Assembly (NCBI GenBank): GCA_963699825.1
Contig: CAVOVI010000010.1
Span: 1-64,000, forward strand
From: SPDF01 sp963699825
GTDB lineage: Bacteria; Gemmatimonadota; Gemmatimonadetes; Gemmatimonadales; GWC2-71-9
Direction of reading: 5' to 3'
Length of the DNA stretch: 64,000 nt
The notes below the pieces were generated by a model. It was not told the origin of the DNA and searched no databases. It saw only the letters and a list, made by a program, of their open reading frames with translations. How positions within the stretch are numbered: the first letter of the stretch is position 1; the number at the start of each line of letters is the position of its first letter. The translations under genes were made by a program, and so were the position numbers. Shown here one piece after another: positions 17,068 to 27,700 of this stretch.

Positions 17068-18364
17068 TCCTCCCCCGCTGTCCCGCCTTGCCTACGTCTT
17101 GTCCGCTGCAGTCGGTTGGGTGGCGGATGCCGGTGGATTGACTTCCCTCGGTCGAGGCAGACGCCCCACCGCGCCATTCGGGACCGGAGGCTCCAAACCC
17201 GCTGTCCGGCGGCAGCGAGATCGGGTCGAGGTGGATCGTCGCGTAGTCGATCGCGGGCACTCGCAGGATCAGCCCCGGCAACAGCGTGATCAGCGTCGTA
17301 TACAGCACCAGCGCCCCGAGCAGGGTCGGCGTCACGCCGGGACGGTCCCGCAGGATGTCCACGATCACCAGGGTGAAGACGAGGGTCGGGAGCAGGGCCA
17401 CGCCGATGCGGAGGCTCTTCTTCGGGGGTTCCCGCAGCGCCACCCAGCGGTGCAGGATCACCTCGCCGAGCCGCAGGGCGGCGAAGACCACGAGAAACCC
17501 CACTCCGATACCGAGCACCGTGAGATTCAGCTCGTCGTGACTGATGTACTCGCCGGCGTGAAAGAAGTAGAACGGCACGAAGAACGACGCGAACGCCTCC
17601 ACCGCCCCCAGCATGCGCTCCGACGACATGGCGGGGAGCCGGGCCCGGAACTGGCGGGCGGCCAGGCCAACGATGAACGCACCGACGAGGTAGTAGACGC
17701 CCAGCCGCTGGGTGGCCGAGGCGGCGACGACCGCGACCATCAGCAGGAAGGCAAACTCCGAGCGCGGTGCAAAGGGCGCGATCCGGCTGGCGAACCACCG
17801 GAAGACCGGCGGGAGCATCACGATGAGGGCGGTCATCGCGAGCACGCTGATGCCGAGCTGTTCGGCGGACTTGGACTGGAGGGCGAGGAACATCACGAAC
17901 AGGGCGAGGATCTCCGAGGCGATGGCTTTGGCCTTGGTCCATCGTCGCTCACTCTCGGAGAGCCCGAACAGGCCGAGCGAATCGAGGATGAAGCCGGTGG
18001 ACGGGGTGATGAGGGCCAGCGCGACCAGCGACGCCTCACGGATGGCCAGCGAGAAGATCCAGGTGGCTGCGGTGGTCAGGAGGGCGAGGGTGCCGGTCCA
18101 AATCACCAGGTGCTGGGTCAGGACCCGGGCGTCGGGCTTGAGCGCCTCGAGGTCGACATCGAGACCCGCAAAGAGGAAGAGCGCCACGATGCCGAAGGTG
18201 GACATCAGGGCGATCGTTTCATCGTGCTGGAAGAGCCCCAGCGCGGTCGCGCCCGCGCCAAGCGCGAGCGCCGTCACCGCCCCCGGCAGTCGGTAGCGCT
18301 GCAGGAACCGGGGGACGACGAACAGGACAAAGAGCAGCAGGACGTACGAAAGGTCTTGCGGCAC
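17009..18364 (-). CDS. Cation/proton antiporter, CPA family
   Basis: About 11-12 membrane helices, starting MPQDLSYVLLLFVLFVVPRF. Family blocks include FGIVALFLFAGLDVDLEALKP, ALITPSTGFILDSLGLFGLSE and YLVGAFIVGLAARQFRARLP, then FFVPFYFFHAGEY. There is no obvious RCK domain. The last 50 residues are low-complexity and overlap the 3' end of the convergent EIIA-fusion gene by 59 bases, so the real stop may lie earlier and be masked by a shift. Third ion-transport gene in a row, suggesting a pH or salt homeostasis cluster. Confidence 0.8.
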   Translation of the reverse strand: MPQDLSYVLLLFVLFVVPRFLQRYRLPGAVTALALGAGATALGLFQHDETIALMSTFGIVALFLFAGLDVDLEALKPDARVLTQHLVIWTGTLALLTTAATWIFSLAIREASLVALALITPSTGFILDSLGLFGLSESERRWTKAKAIASEILALFVMFLALQSKSAEQLGISVLAMTALIVMLPPVFRWFASRIAPFAPRSEFAFLLMVAVVAASATQRLGVYYLVGAFIVGLAARQFRARLPAMSSERMLGAVEAFASFFVPFYFFHAGEYISHDELNLTVLGIGVGFLVVFAALRLGEVILHRWVALREPPKKSLRIGVALLPTLVFTLVIVDILRDRPGVTPTLLGALVLYTTLITLLPGLILRVPAIDYATIHLDPISLPPDSGFGASGPEWRGGASASTEGSQSTGIRHPTDCSGQDVGKAGQRGRITPPLRCPSARPALPPPRQ

Positions 18365-18370
18365 AGCCCC

Positions 18371-18975
18371 TCAGGGAACCTGAGGCAGCGACTTCATGAC
18401 GTCCGCGACGACCTTGTTGACGCGCGCCTGATCGGGCGCCTCGCTCTTCGGCTCGCGTTCAAAGGCACCGCGCCAGACGGTGCGCCCCGCCTTCTCGTCC
18501 ACCAGGTCCACGCCGAACGACGCCTTCTTCATCGTCGTCTGTTGAGCGGATGCCAGTTGCGCCTGTGCGTCCTGCCCGTATCCGTAGCCATACCCGCGAT
18601 ACCCGCCGACCGCCGGTCCGCTCACCCCGCCCGTCGTCTGTGCGTAGCCGGTGGTGCTGGCCAGCTCGAGGTAATACCGAACGGTGAAGTTCGAAGGCTG
18701 ACCGCTGTCCACGACCGTGTACCCCTTCTGCTTCAACTGGGTCACGATGGCCCGCTGAATCATGTGGTGGATGCTGTCATTCGAGACGGCCGGGTCCACA
18801 CGCGGGTTGCCGTCGGACGTCGAGCCGCGGAACGCCACCGTGGCGCCGCTGGGGATCGCGATTGCGCTGTTCTGCTCCGAAGTGACGGAAGAACTGCACC
18901 CCGCGACCGCCACGAGGGCCGCCATGGCGAACGCCCAGGGAAGCCGAGTTGTCTGGTCCGTGCAGTGTTGAACAT
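18371..18975 (-). CDS. DUF4136-like lipoprotein (paralog A)
   Basis: Lipobox LVAVAGC, then the domain AIAIPSGATVAFRGSTSDG, HHMIQRAIVTQLKQKGYTVVDSG and NFTVRYYLEL. A Gly/Tyr-rich loop is followed by SFGVDLVDEKAGRTVWRG. About half its positions match the neighbour at 19075-19689, so the two are tandem paralogs. The first Met in the main frame (18925) leaves too short a signal peptide; a net -1 shift near 18945 connects it to ATG 18975. Predicted outer-membrane or periplasmic lipoprotein of unknown role. Confidence 0.7.
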
Positions 18976-19010
18976 GGCATAACCTCGCCTCGACGAGTGG
19001 TCTACCTGGA

Positions 19011-19040
19011 CTGGACCCCGGCCTTCGCCGGGGTGACGAT
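19011..19040 (+). repeat. R2 palindromic repeat between the two lipoprotein paralogs
   Basis: CTGGACCCCGGCCTTCGCCG plus GGGTGACGAT, an R2 copy in the intergenic gap. Confidence 0.8.
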
Positions 19041-19074
19041 TGTCGCCGCTGCCCCGCTGCCTACCTGCCCCGCC

Positions 19075-19689
19075 TTACTGCGGAACCTTCGGCAGCGTGC
19101 TGAAGATGGATGACGCCAGCGAGTTCAGCTTGGAGTCGCTCGGCGGTGAGTCCGACGCCTGGCCGTTGTAGATCCCCCGCCAGGCGATCTTGCCGCTCGC
19201 GGCGTCCACCAGGTCGACGACGAACGACACGTTGCTGTTGGTGACCGGCGTCGTCGTGCTGGTGGCCATGCCGCCGTATCCATATCCGTAGCCGTAGCCG
19301 TAGCCATATCCGTAGGGGCCGTACCCGCCGTAGTAGGGGCCGCCCACGCCGACGCCCGTGGTGGTCGTCACGTAGGATGTGCTCTGCTTCACGCCAACGT
19401 AGTAGCGGACGTTGAAGGTCTCGGCGGCCGTGCTGTCGACGACCCGATAGCCCTTCTTCTCGAGCTGGGTCTTGATGGCGTTCTGGATGCGGACATGCAT
19501 GATCTCGTTCGAGACGGCCGGATTGACCTGCGTCGCACCTTCGGTGGTGGCGCCGGCGAAGGCGACGGTCGCTCCCGCCGGGATCGGGATATCAGTGTTC
19601 CGGTCGGAGGTGATCGACGGCGGGGCGCAGGCAGCAACGGCCAGCACGGCGGCCGATAGCGTCACGGAGAGAAACCGCGAATAGTGCAT
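19075..19689 (-). CDS. DUF4136-like lipoprotein (paralog B)
   Basis: Signal peptide with lipobox VLAVAAC, then the same layout as paralog A: DIPIPAGATVAFAGATTEG, IQNAIKTQLEKKGYRVVDS, FNVRYYVGV and SFVVDLVDAASGKIAWRG. The central loop has an extended Gly-Tyr run (seven consecutive GY units, about 19270-19310) encoded by a near-perfect DNA tandem repeat that could vary in length. Frame intact. I start at ATG 19689, not further upstream. Confidence 0.75.
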   Translation of the reverse strand: MHYSRFLSVTLSAAVLAVAACAPPSITSDRNTDIPIPAGATVAFAGATTEGATQVNPAVSNEIMHVRIQNAIKTQLEKKGYRVVDSTAAETFNVRYYVGVKQSTSYVTTTTGVGVGGPYYGGYGPYGYGYGYGYGYGYGGMATSTTTPVTNSNVSFVVDLVDAASGKIAWRGIYNGQASDSPPSDSKLNSLASSIFSTLPKVPQ

Positions 19690-19876
19690 GGGAACAACCT
19701 CAGAAGGGGGCAATGGCATATGGGAAGCGGCGCTGGTATGAACTCGAAAAATAGCCCGATGGACCTGCTTTCGCACCTCTGAATCCCCGCGGCCGCTGTG
19801 CACGTACTGGACATATTCCCGCAGCCCGGCCACGCAGCCGTCCTGCCCCGACGACAAACTTCGACCCACGGAACCC

Positions 19877-21673
19877 ATGCGCCGCCTCCTGACTCTTCTC
19901 GCCACCGCGGCGTTGCCCTCCGCCGCCCTGGCTCAGCAGTCCGCCCCCGTCACCGACATCCGCTACGACCTGACGTTCACCAGCGCCACCGCGCAGGCAC
20001 AGAGCGTCACCGTCACCACCCGCTTCCAGGCGACCGGCACCGACCCGGTGCTGCTCTCGCTGCCGAGCTGGACGCCGGGTGCGTACGAGGTTTCCAATTT
20101 CGCACGGCGAGTCTCGAGCTTCGCGGTCACCCAGGGCGGTGCCCCCGTCGCGTGGGACAAGGTCGACCCTGACACCTGGCGGATCCGGCCCTCCGGGCGG
20201 GGTGAGGTCACCATCACCTTCGACTTCCAGGCCAACCAGCTCGACAACGCCATGGCGTGGAGCCGCCCGGACTTCCTGATGGTCAACGGCACCAACGTAT
20301 TCCTCTACCCCGAAGGCCGGAGTCTCGACTTCGCGGCCAGGGTGACGGTCACCACGGAGCCGGCCTGGCTGGTCGCGACGGGCATGGCGCCAGACGGCGC
20401 GCCCCGTACCTACCGGGCCGGCAACTACCACGACCTGGTGGACATGCCGTTCTTCGTCGGCCAGTTCGACTTCGACAGCACGCAGGTGGAGGGGAAGTGG
20501 GTTCGGCTGGCGAGCTACCCGTCCGGCACGCTGGCCGGATCAGAGCGCGCCGAATTCTGGAGCCAATTGAAGCAATACCTGCCGGTCGAGATCGCGGTCT
20601 TCGGCGTGGCGCCGTATGACGCTACACCAACCTGCTGATCTTCGACCAGGAGTACGGCGGAGGCAGCGCGCTCGAGCATCAGAATTCCCATGTGGGCATC
20701 TACACACCGCTGCTCATCGGGAATCCGGTCCTCCCGTCCATCACGGCGCACGAGATCTTCCACCTCTGGAACGTCAAGCGGCTCCGGCCGGCCGACATGG
20801 TGCCCTATACCTACGACCGGTGGATGCCGACACCGTGGCTCTGGGTGAGCGAGGGGATCACCGACTACTACGCCGATGTCGCCCTGGTGCGCGCAGGGGT
20901 CATCGACTCAACCGAGTTCCTCGCGCTGACCGCTGGGAAGATGCAGAACGTGGCGGACGTTCCCGTGGTGTCGCTCGAGGACGCCTCGCTATCGGCCTGG
21001 ATCGGGGTGACCGACGGGACCGGCTACATCTACTATCCGAAGGGCTCGCTTGCCGGGATGCTCCTCGACATCCGGATCCGTGCGGCGACCGGCAACCGCA
21101 AGTCCCTCGATGACGTGATGCGTTCGGTCTATCGCAGCACCTACGAGAAGGGCAGGGGCTTCACCGCCAAGGACTGGTGGGGAGCGGTCACGGAAGCCGC
21201 TGGCGGTGTCTCCTTCGACGAGTTCGACGCCCGCTATATCGACGGGCGGGAGCCCTTCCCGTATGCAACCGATTTTGCAATGGCTGGACTCACGGCGGTC
21301 GTGGACAGCAATCGCGTCGCACGGCTCGGCATCCAGAGTTCGAGCGACAGCACCACCGTCGTCCTCGCCGTCACGCCCGGGTCCGCCTATGCCGAGGCGG
21401 GCGGGCTCGCCGGCGACGAACTGGTCACGGTCGGCGACTTCGACGCGTCCGACGTCCGAGCTGGGCCGAGCAGTTCCGCGGCCAGGTATGGCAACGACCC
21501 CGAAGGGACGATGATCCCGGTCGTGGTGCGGCGCGGTGGTCAGCGGCTCACCCTGCAGATGCCGCTCCGCTTCGTGACGATCGTCAGCTATCGTCTCGTC
21601 GTGGATCCCAACGGCCTCGCCAAGCGCCGTCCAGATTCGGCAGGGGATCATGACGGGCAGCGTTGCCAAGTAG
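19877..21673 (+). CDS. Secreted M61-family glycyl aminopeptidase-like metallopeptidase with PDZ domain
   Basis: Signal peptide ending SAALAQQ, an M61 N-terminal beta domain (SLPSWTPGAYEVSNFARRV), and the zinc site HEIFHLWNVKRLRP near residue 291. The third-ligand region WVSEGITDYYAD follows, then a C-terminal PDZ domain (VTPGSAYAEAGGLAGDELVTV). About 598 residues, normal for the family. A net -1 shift near 20620 (DRYTNLLIFDQE restores the family sequence) and a net +1 near 21623 break the frame. The true stop is TAG 21671-21673. Confidence 0.88.
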
Positions 21674-21693
21674 CCAGGGGGGAGGGAGCGCCG

Positions 21694-22572
21694 GTGACCT
21701 ACATCGTGCCCATTGCCTATGCCACGATGGTGGTGGCCGCGCTCCTCCTTCCCACTCCGGCTCGACCGGTTCCGCGGCGCGCTCGGCCTCCCCGCCTTCC
21801 TGCTCGGGATGGCCAGCATCCCGTTCCTTCCCGATTTTCATGGCCCCTCGCTGACCGTCTGGATCAGCGGGGGGCTGCTGGTGCTCGGACCCGCCCTGCT
21901 CGCGCTGGCGGCGTGGCGCGCCCGCAGCCGATTGAGCCTTCGGGGGCCGGCCCGCTGGCTCGGTCTCGCCGGCGTGGCGGGGGTCTGGCCGTCGCCTGGC
22001 CGACGCTCGACAAGGGCGGAGCACTCCCCGCTGTGCTCACGGCCGGCGCGCTGGCGTTTGGATGCCTCCTCGATTGGATGCTGGCGGAGTTGCTGGGAAT
22101 CGGACGCGCGATCCGCTGGCTGGATGACCGAATCCCGGCTCTGCGCGGCAGGTACAGCTGGGGCACGCTGCTGTTCGTCGCGGGGGCAGTGCTCCTCCAT
22201 GTCGCCTGGTTTGTCGCGCCGCTGTGGGTCCTCTCCTGGCAGCCGATCGGCGTCGGCCTCGCCGTGCTGGGGGTGTGCTGGGCGGCGGCGACGGGCCGGA
22301 CGCCGCTCGCGTTGGCCGCAATCGCCTTCGCGGCCACGTTCACGGCGCCGGAAGCGACCATCGGCGGCTGGCTGGTGCTCGCTGCCGCGGCCGTCGGGAA
22401 TCCATCGCGGCCGCGGGTGACTCGCGATCGCCGCCGCATTCGGCGCCTACCTCGTCTGGCCGGTCATGCTCGATCAGGAGGTCGTGTTCACGGTACTCCT
22501 GTCGGCCGGAGTCGCTGCGCTGCTCGGGCAACTTGCGTCGCACCACTCATTGGAGGAGAACCGCCGCGTTGA
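21694..22572 (+). CDS. Multi-spanning membrane protein, unknown
   Basis: GTG start 20 bases after the M61 stop, with GGAGGG upstream. Joining frames gives about 290 residues with eight or so hydrophobic helices (for example VTYIVPIAYATMVVAALLL, LTVWISGGLLVLGPALLALAAW, LLFVAGAVLLHVAWFVAPLW). Shifts lie near 21760 (+1), 21990 (-1) and 22430 (+1). The end is uncertain: TGA 22570-22572, or TGA at 22676-22678 in another frame overlapping the sod start. No family recognised. Proximity suggests co-expression with the peptidase. Confidence 0.5.
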   Translation: MTYIVPIAYATMVVAALLLPTPARPVPRRARPPRLPARDGQHPVPSRFSWPLADRLDQRGAAGARTRPARAGGVARPQPIEPSGAGPLARSRRRGGGLAVAWPTLDKGGALPAVLTAGALAFGCLLDWMLAELLGIGRAIRWLDDRIPALRGRYSWGTLLFVAGAVLLHVAWFVAPLWVLSWQPIGVGLAVLGVCWAAATGRTPLALAAIAFAATFTAPEATIGGWLVLAAAAVGNPSRPRVTRDRRRIRRLPRLAGHARSGGRVHGTPVGRSRCAARATCVAPLIGGEPPR

Positions 22573-22597
22573 CCCTCCTTCGAGTGCGGCCCATATT
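22569..22597 (+). promoter_or_regulatory. Promoter of superoxide dismutase gene
   Basis: TTGACC (22569-22574) and CATATT (22592-22597) separated by exactly 17 bases, 49 bases before the ATG. Near-consensus sigma-70-type site. Confidence 0.7.
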
Positions 22598-22646
22598 ACA
22601 AGGTTCAAGCCCGACCCAATCGCTCGCCAATATCAGGAGCCTGACC

Positions 22647-23254
22647 ATGACCTTTGCACTTCCTCCTCTTCCATATGACTACGCGGCGCTGGAACCCCAC
22701 ATCGACGAAGCCACGATGCGGATCCATCACGACAAGCACCACGCCGGCTACGTGAAGAACCTGAATGCCGCGCTCGCCAGCGAGGCGGGCCTCAGCGGCA
22801 AGCCGATCGAGGCGCATCCTCTCCGATCTCGATCTGGTGCCGGAAGGCATCCGGATGGCGGTCCGCAACAACGGAGGCGGGCACTACAACCACACCATCT
22901 TCTGGGAAATGATGACTCCGGGCGGCGCCAAGGAGCCGGGTGGCGCGCTTGGCAAGGAGATCAACGAGACCTTCGGCGCGCTTCGCCACCTTCAAGGAGC
23001 AGTTTGCCAAGGCCGGCGCGACGCGGTTCGGTTCCGGCTGGGCCTGGCTCACGATGGACAAGGCCGGCAAGCTCGCGGTGGAGAGCACCCCCAATCAGGA
23101 TTCCCCTCTCTCCGCCGGCCGCACACCGCTGCTCGGCTGCGACGTCTGGGAACATGCGTACTACCTGAAGTACCAGAACCGACGCCCCGATTACATGACC
23201 GCGTGGTGGAACGTGGTCAACTGGGATGTGGTCGCCGCGAGGTACGGCAAATAG
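22647..23254 (+). CDS. sodA: Superoxide dismutase, Fe/Mn family
   Basis: Converts superoxide to peroxide and oxygen using Fe or Mn. FALPPLPYDYAALEPHID and HHDKHHAGYVKNLN carry the first ligand histidine; NNGGGHYNHTIFWE carries the second; DVWEHAYYLKYQNRRPDY carries the Asp and His ligands. 202 codons after removing two net +1 shifts (about 22815 and 22980), which matches the usual length. The metal cannot be decided here; sodB is an equally possible label. Confidence 0.93.
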
Positions 23255-23273
23255 GAAGCGGCTGGAGCATGCC

Positions 23274-25719
23274 GTGAGGCGGGTCGTGGTGGTGACCCGG
23301 GACGGTCCGGTCGAGCAGCTGCAGGCGCTGCTCGAGACGCTTCCGGGAATGCACGCCCGCATCACCACGGCGCTCGACAGTGAGCGCTGGCAGGACGCCG
23401 ATTGCCTCTGGTTGCACGACGTTTCGACAGACTCCCCTGACATACTCCCCTGGCTCCGCTCGGGTGGCCGGCTCCTGGCCACCCTGGGCGGGGTGCAGGT
23501 CGCCACCGCGCTCGGCGTCGAGCGCGTCCCCCCAGACGACGTTCGCGACAGTCTCTGGAATGCTGATTCCTCCGACACTTCGCCGCGCGGCCTGGCCGGC
23601 TTCGGTCCCCACCCCCTCTTCGCAGAGTTGCAGCAGGGATGCTGCACCTGGGTTCCCCAACCCGGGGCGCCCTACCGCTGGGCGGTCCACCTCGCGAGTC
23701 GACCCGCGTCGGCGGGTGTCGTGGCGGTGGAGCGGCGCGGGCTGTCGCTCAACCCGTCACGGATCGTCGCCTGGGAATACGCCGTCGGGGACGGTGGCAT
23801 TCTCTGTATCGGCAGCGGGGTCTATCCCGAACATGCCGACCAGCCCTGTGCGCCCCAACTCCGGACGCTGCTTCGGAATGCGCTGGTCGGGCAGGGCATT
23901 CCCCATCGGGAACGGCCGCACGCCGCGCCTTGCTGGCCGATCCCGGCGACGCAGGTCGTGCGGCGGGACCTCGTGCCCGTTCCCGAACTGTCCGGCCTCG
24001 CCGGTGACTGGCCGGACGCTCCCTCCGCGCTCATCACCCCATTCCCGGCCGGCGCCTCCAGCCGGTGGCGGCTGACCGGGCGCCGCGCGAGTCTCGGGGG
24101 TGGCGACGCGCACGGCCTGCGCGAGGCGTGGGTCCATCCGTACTCGATTGCCCGCGATGCCGCGGTATCGGTCGGTGGGGCTCCCCTGGCTGATTCCTCC
24201 GCCTCCCTGACCCCTGTCGAGGCCGTCCGGCACTCGACTGCTGGAGGCGTCGCTGTCACCGAGCGATGGATGGTGGCGCTGGAGCATCCGGTCCTCCACT
24301 GGGAGATTGCCGCCGCACCCGAATCGGTGATCTGCGCTGAGTGGACCACTGACCTGAGGCGCGCCTGGCCGTACCCCGCCGGCGGTGGCGGTGATCTCGA
24401 GTTGACCGTGGCTGCCGGCGGACACCAGGCAGTGCTTCAGGCGAGCGGCGATTCTTTCCGACTCATCCTCGACGTCGAAGGCGGTACCCTCGAGGCGGCG
24501 CCGGCCGACGGGCCCGGCGGTTCGGTTCTCGTTTCGCGGCATCGGCCGGTGCCGGCTGCGATTTACCGGCGCCGCGGATGCCGGCGATCTCGAGCGCTCG
24601 CGAGAGATGTTGGCGCGGCGGGGGTTCGCCGGCCTGTGGAAGCAGCGCGGGGATCACGCGCGAGGACTGGCGACCTATGCCACCTCGATCGAGACGCCGG
24701 AGCCGCCGCTGGCCGAGGCGTTCGAGCGTGCCAAGGTGGAGATGGACGGCGCCCTGACGGGAACGCCGGGCGTCGGGCGATGCCTGGCCCTCGCGTCGGC
24801 TCCCGACCGGCCGGGTGGTGCGTGGTATTCGGGCTCCCACGGCTGTCTTCGCGCGCTGGCCCAGCTCGCCGCCGGCGACCGCGCTGGACCTCGCGACACA
24901 CTGAAGTTTCTTTCGCTGACCCAGGACGTGGACGGCCGAATCGCCGAGGAGTGTTCGACCGGCGGGCTCGCCTCCTACGGGACCACGCCGGTCATTCCAC
25001 ACTATCTGCTGCTCGCCGCGGGGTATGCCAGCTGGACCGGTGAACTCGATTTCCTGGCGCAACGGTGGGTGTCCATCCGCCGGGCGTATGAGGTCGGGCT
25101 GGCCACGCACCCGTGGGCTGACGACGCGGCCAGTGCGGCCGCCTGGGCTGCGGCGCTGGAGGCGTTGCAGCCGCTGGCTGAAGCGCTCGGCCATCCCGAG
25201 GCCGCCGAGGTGCTCGCCGCCGCGGCGGTGGCGGCGCGGCAGGCGGCCGGCTCCGCTAGTTTTCTGGCTGGACCTCCGGGCCTCGGGGATTTTCGGAGCG
25301 GTCGCCTGCAACTTGGACTGGAGGAATGGCGCCGGCTGACAGCGGACTTGCTGCGGCAGGCCCAGGGTGCGGACCTTCCAGCCGCGGTCGCGAGCCTCGC
25401 CGTCGAAGGGATGTGGGGCGTCCGACCCAATGCGCTGGAAGGTGCGGTCCAGATCGCTCCCTCGTTTCCCGAGGACTGGGATGCGATGGCACTCGAGCGA
25501 CTTCGGGTTGGACGGACCGTGCTCACCGTCCGGCTTCGGCGCCGGTTCGGTCAGGTGGCGGGACGCGTCGAGCGGGTGCACGGACCCCGGATTCACGTCG
25601 AATTCCAGTTGCGCGGAACACCGGCGGGCGCCACCGTACAGGTGGACGATGTGGAGCTCCGCGGTGGTCGGGTGGCGTTCGAGGCCGACGGTACCCACGC
25701 GCTCGTGTGGCATTCCTGA
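23274..25719 (+). CDS. Large cytoplasmic glycoside-hydrolase-like protein (six-hairpin type?)
   Basis: About 815 residues after one net +1 shift near 24555. The N-terminal 220 residues resemble a glutamine-amidotransferase/ThuA-like fold (RRVVVVTRDG, WLRSGGRLLATLGGVQVATALG, GGILCIGSGVYPEH). A beta-rich middle follows, then from residue 430 an all-helical part (YATSIETPEPPLAEAFERAK, WYSGSHGCLRALAQLAAGD, EECSTGGLASYGTTPVIP). A final beta-sandwich holds AIVSFPEDWD-like IAPSFPEDWDAMALERLRVG. The layout fits (alpha/alpha)6-barrel glycosidases. No signal peptide. GTG start with CTGGAG upstream. Substrate unknown. Confidence 0.6.
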
Positions 25720-25748
25720 TCCTCTCTCATCTCGTGAGCCACAATCGC

Positions 25749-26076
25749 ATGCGAACCTTGTACTCGCCGGCCCTGGCGTTGGCGCTCCTCCTGGCGACCG
25801 GGTGCCGACTCGAGTCCCATCCACCGCCGGGCGTACCGGCGGATGAGGCCGCCATCCGATCCGCCGTCTCCGCCTGGCTGGCCAAGTCGGAGCCGTGGGC
25901 GCAGCTGCTGCGCGCGGACGTCCGCCAGGATCGCGACATCGCCTCCGCCTGGATCATCACGTCGCCGCCCCTCGAACGAGGGGCAGGGAGAGCGGGTGAC
26001 GCTGCTCGTGCTGCGTCGGGATGCCACCGGCTGGACCGTTGAGCACCACACATCGCCATCGCGCCCCGGCTCCTGA
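25749..26076 (+). CDS. Small lipoprotein, unknown
   Basis: ATG at 25749 opens a signal peptide with lipobox LLATGC. About 85 mature residues follow (DEAAIRSAVSAWLAKSEPWAQLL, then NEGQGERVTLLVLRRDATGWTVEHH). A net +1 shift near 25972 must be removed to reach TGA 26074-26076. The pattern of an alpha helix then strands hints at an NTF2-like or DUF-type fold but I cannot assign it. Confidence 0.55.
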
Positions 26077-26177
26077 CGCCGACGGGCGGGGATTGGCGTC
26101 ACCGTCCTCGCCCGGTTCTATTTTGACAGGAGGGATGCGGGCGCTGAACCAGTGAAGATGCTGCGGATCGGAGGACG

Positions 26178-27700
26178 GTGATCGAAACGACCACAGCTGC
26201 TGACGGCCGCGCTCGATCTTGTCGGCGCAGTCGCCCGGCTCCTCAACGGGAGCGACTCCAAGGATGCCATCGGCCGGGTGGCCGATCTCCTGCGTCGCGG
26301 CGTGCCCGCGGCGTCCGTCACCATCTGGGTGCGCCAGCCGAGCGGCGCCACCTTCACGCCGTTTGTCTCACCGGTGCCGCCCGAACCGCCCTTTGCGCTG
26401 CCCTCGCTCGACGCGCTGCCCCCTGCGGGCCCGGCGGGGCTGCGCTATCCCCTCGAGCATGACGGGACCCTGGTGGGGATGCTGATGCTGGATGGAGTCG
26501 CCCCGGATTCGAATCGTCTCGCGGTTGGGATTGTGGCCGACCTCCTGGCGCCCCACGTCGCGCTCATCGAGCTCTCGCGAGGATCTGGCCTTCGAGGTCG
26601 CCGTGCGCGCGCGGCAGATCGAGGAGCAGCGTCGATTCACGGGGTTGGTGATCGACTCGCTGCCGGTCGGCCTGTACGTGGTGGACCGCGAGTACCGCAT
26701 TCAGATCTGGAATCGCAAGCGGGAGACGGGCACCCAGGGCGTCCATCGCGACGAAGTCGTCGGGCGCCCCGTGTTCGAGGTGCTCACCCGGCAGTCGGCG
26801 GACCAGCTCAAGGTGGAGTTCGACCAGATCTTCGAGTCGGGGCAGATGTCCCAGATGGACATCGAGGTGGACGATCCCTCCGGCCGCCGGTTCTACCGGA
26901 TCAGCAAGATCCCGATGCGCCTCGGCGGCGACCAGATCTCCCACGTGATCACGATCGGCGAGGACGTGACCGAGTGGTACCGGATCCACCGCCGAATCAT
27001 GCAGAACGAAAAGCTGGCGGCGGTCGGTCAGCTCGCGGCCGGCATCATGCACGAGATCAACAACCCGCTCGCCACGATCGGCGCCTGCGCCGCCGCCATG
27101 GAGGGACGGCTCGAGGAGGTGCCGGCGACGGCCCAGGGGGCGTTTCGGGAGTACATCGACATCATCGACAAGGAAGTCGATCGCTGCACGAACATCGTCG
27201 ATGGATTGCTGGACTTCAGCCGGCCCAAGGGGATGCAGAAGAGCCCGGTGATGGTCAATGCCGTCATCGAAGAGACCTTCTTCCTGCTGAAGCACCATAC
27301 CCGGTTCAAGAAGCTGACCGTCCAGCGAGAGCTCGGGGATGGCCTGCCGCGGGTGCTCGCCAACTCGGAACAGCTGGTCCAGGTCCTGATGTCCCTGATG
27401 CTCAACGCACTCGACGCGATGGAAGCGGGGAACGGCCGCCTCACGGTGCGCAGCGCCATGGGCGGGCATCGCGGCGCCGAGGTGATCGTCGAGGTGCAGG
27501 ACACCGGCGTGGGGATTCCCCGGTCGGAACAGTCCAAGATCTTCGAACCGTTCTATACCACCAAGAGTCAGGGGCGGGGCACCGGGCTCGGCCTCTCCAT
27601 CTGTTACGGCATCGTCGAAGACCACCGCGGCCGGCTCGAGGTGGACAGCCAGCCCGGGCTCGGCGCGACGTTCCGGGTCTGCCTGCCGGCACTCCCATGA
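26178..27700 (+). CDS. Soluble sensor histidine kinase, GAF-PAS-HisKA-HATPase
   Basis: No membrane helix. A GAF-like N-terminus (AIGRVADLLRRGVPAASVTIWV), then a PAS domain (FTGLVIDSLPVGLYVVDREYRIQIWNRKRE). The HisKA phospho-acceptor lies in QLAAGIMHEINNPLA, and the HATPase has N, G1 and G2 boxes (LMLNALDAME, DTGVGIP, GTGLGLSICYGIV). It resembles NtrB-type kinases. Two net +1 shifts (about 26193 and 26580). GTG 26178 follows GGAGGA. Its stop overlaps the regulator start (ATGA), and a second kinase follows the regulator. Confidence 0.88.

Noticed and set aside
16766..18982. Long plus-strand frame across the second antiporter
   Set aside because: Antisense to a membrane protein with conserved family blocks; no recognisable domains.
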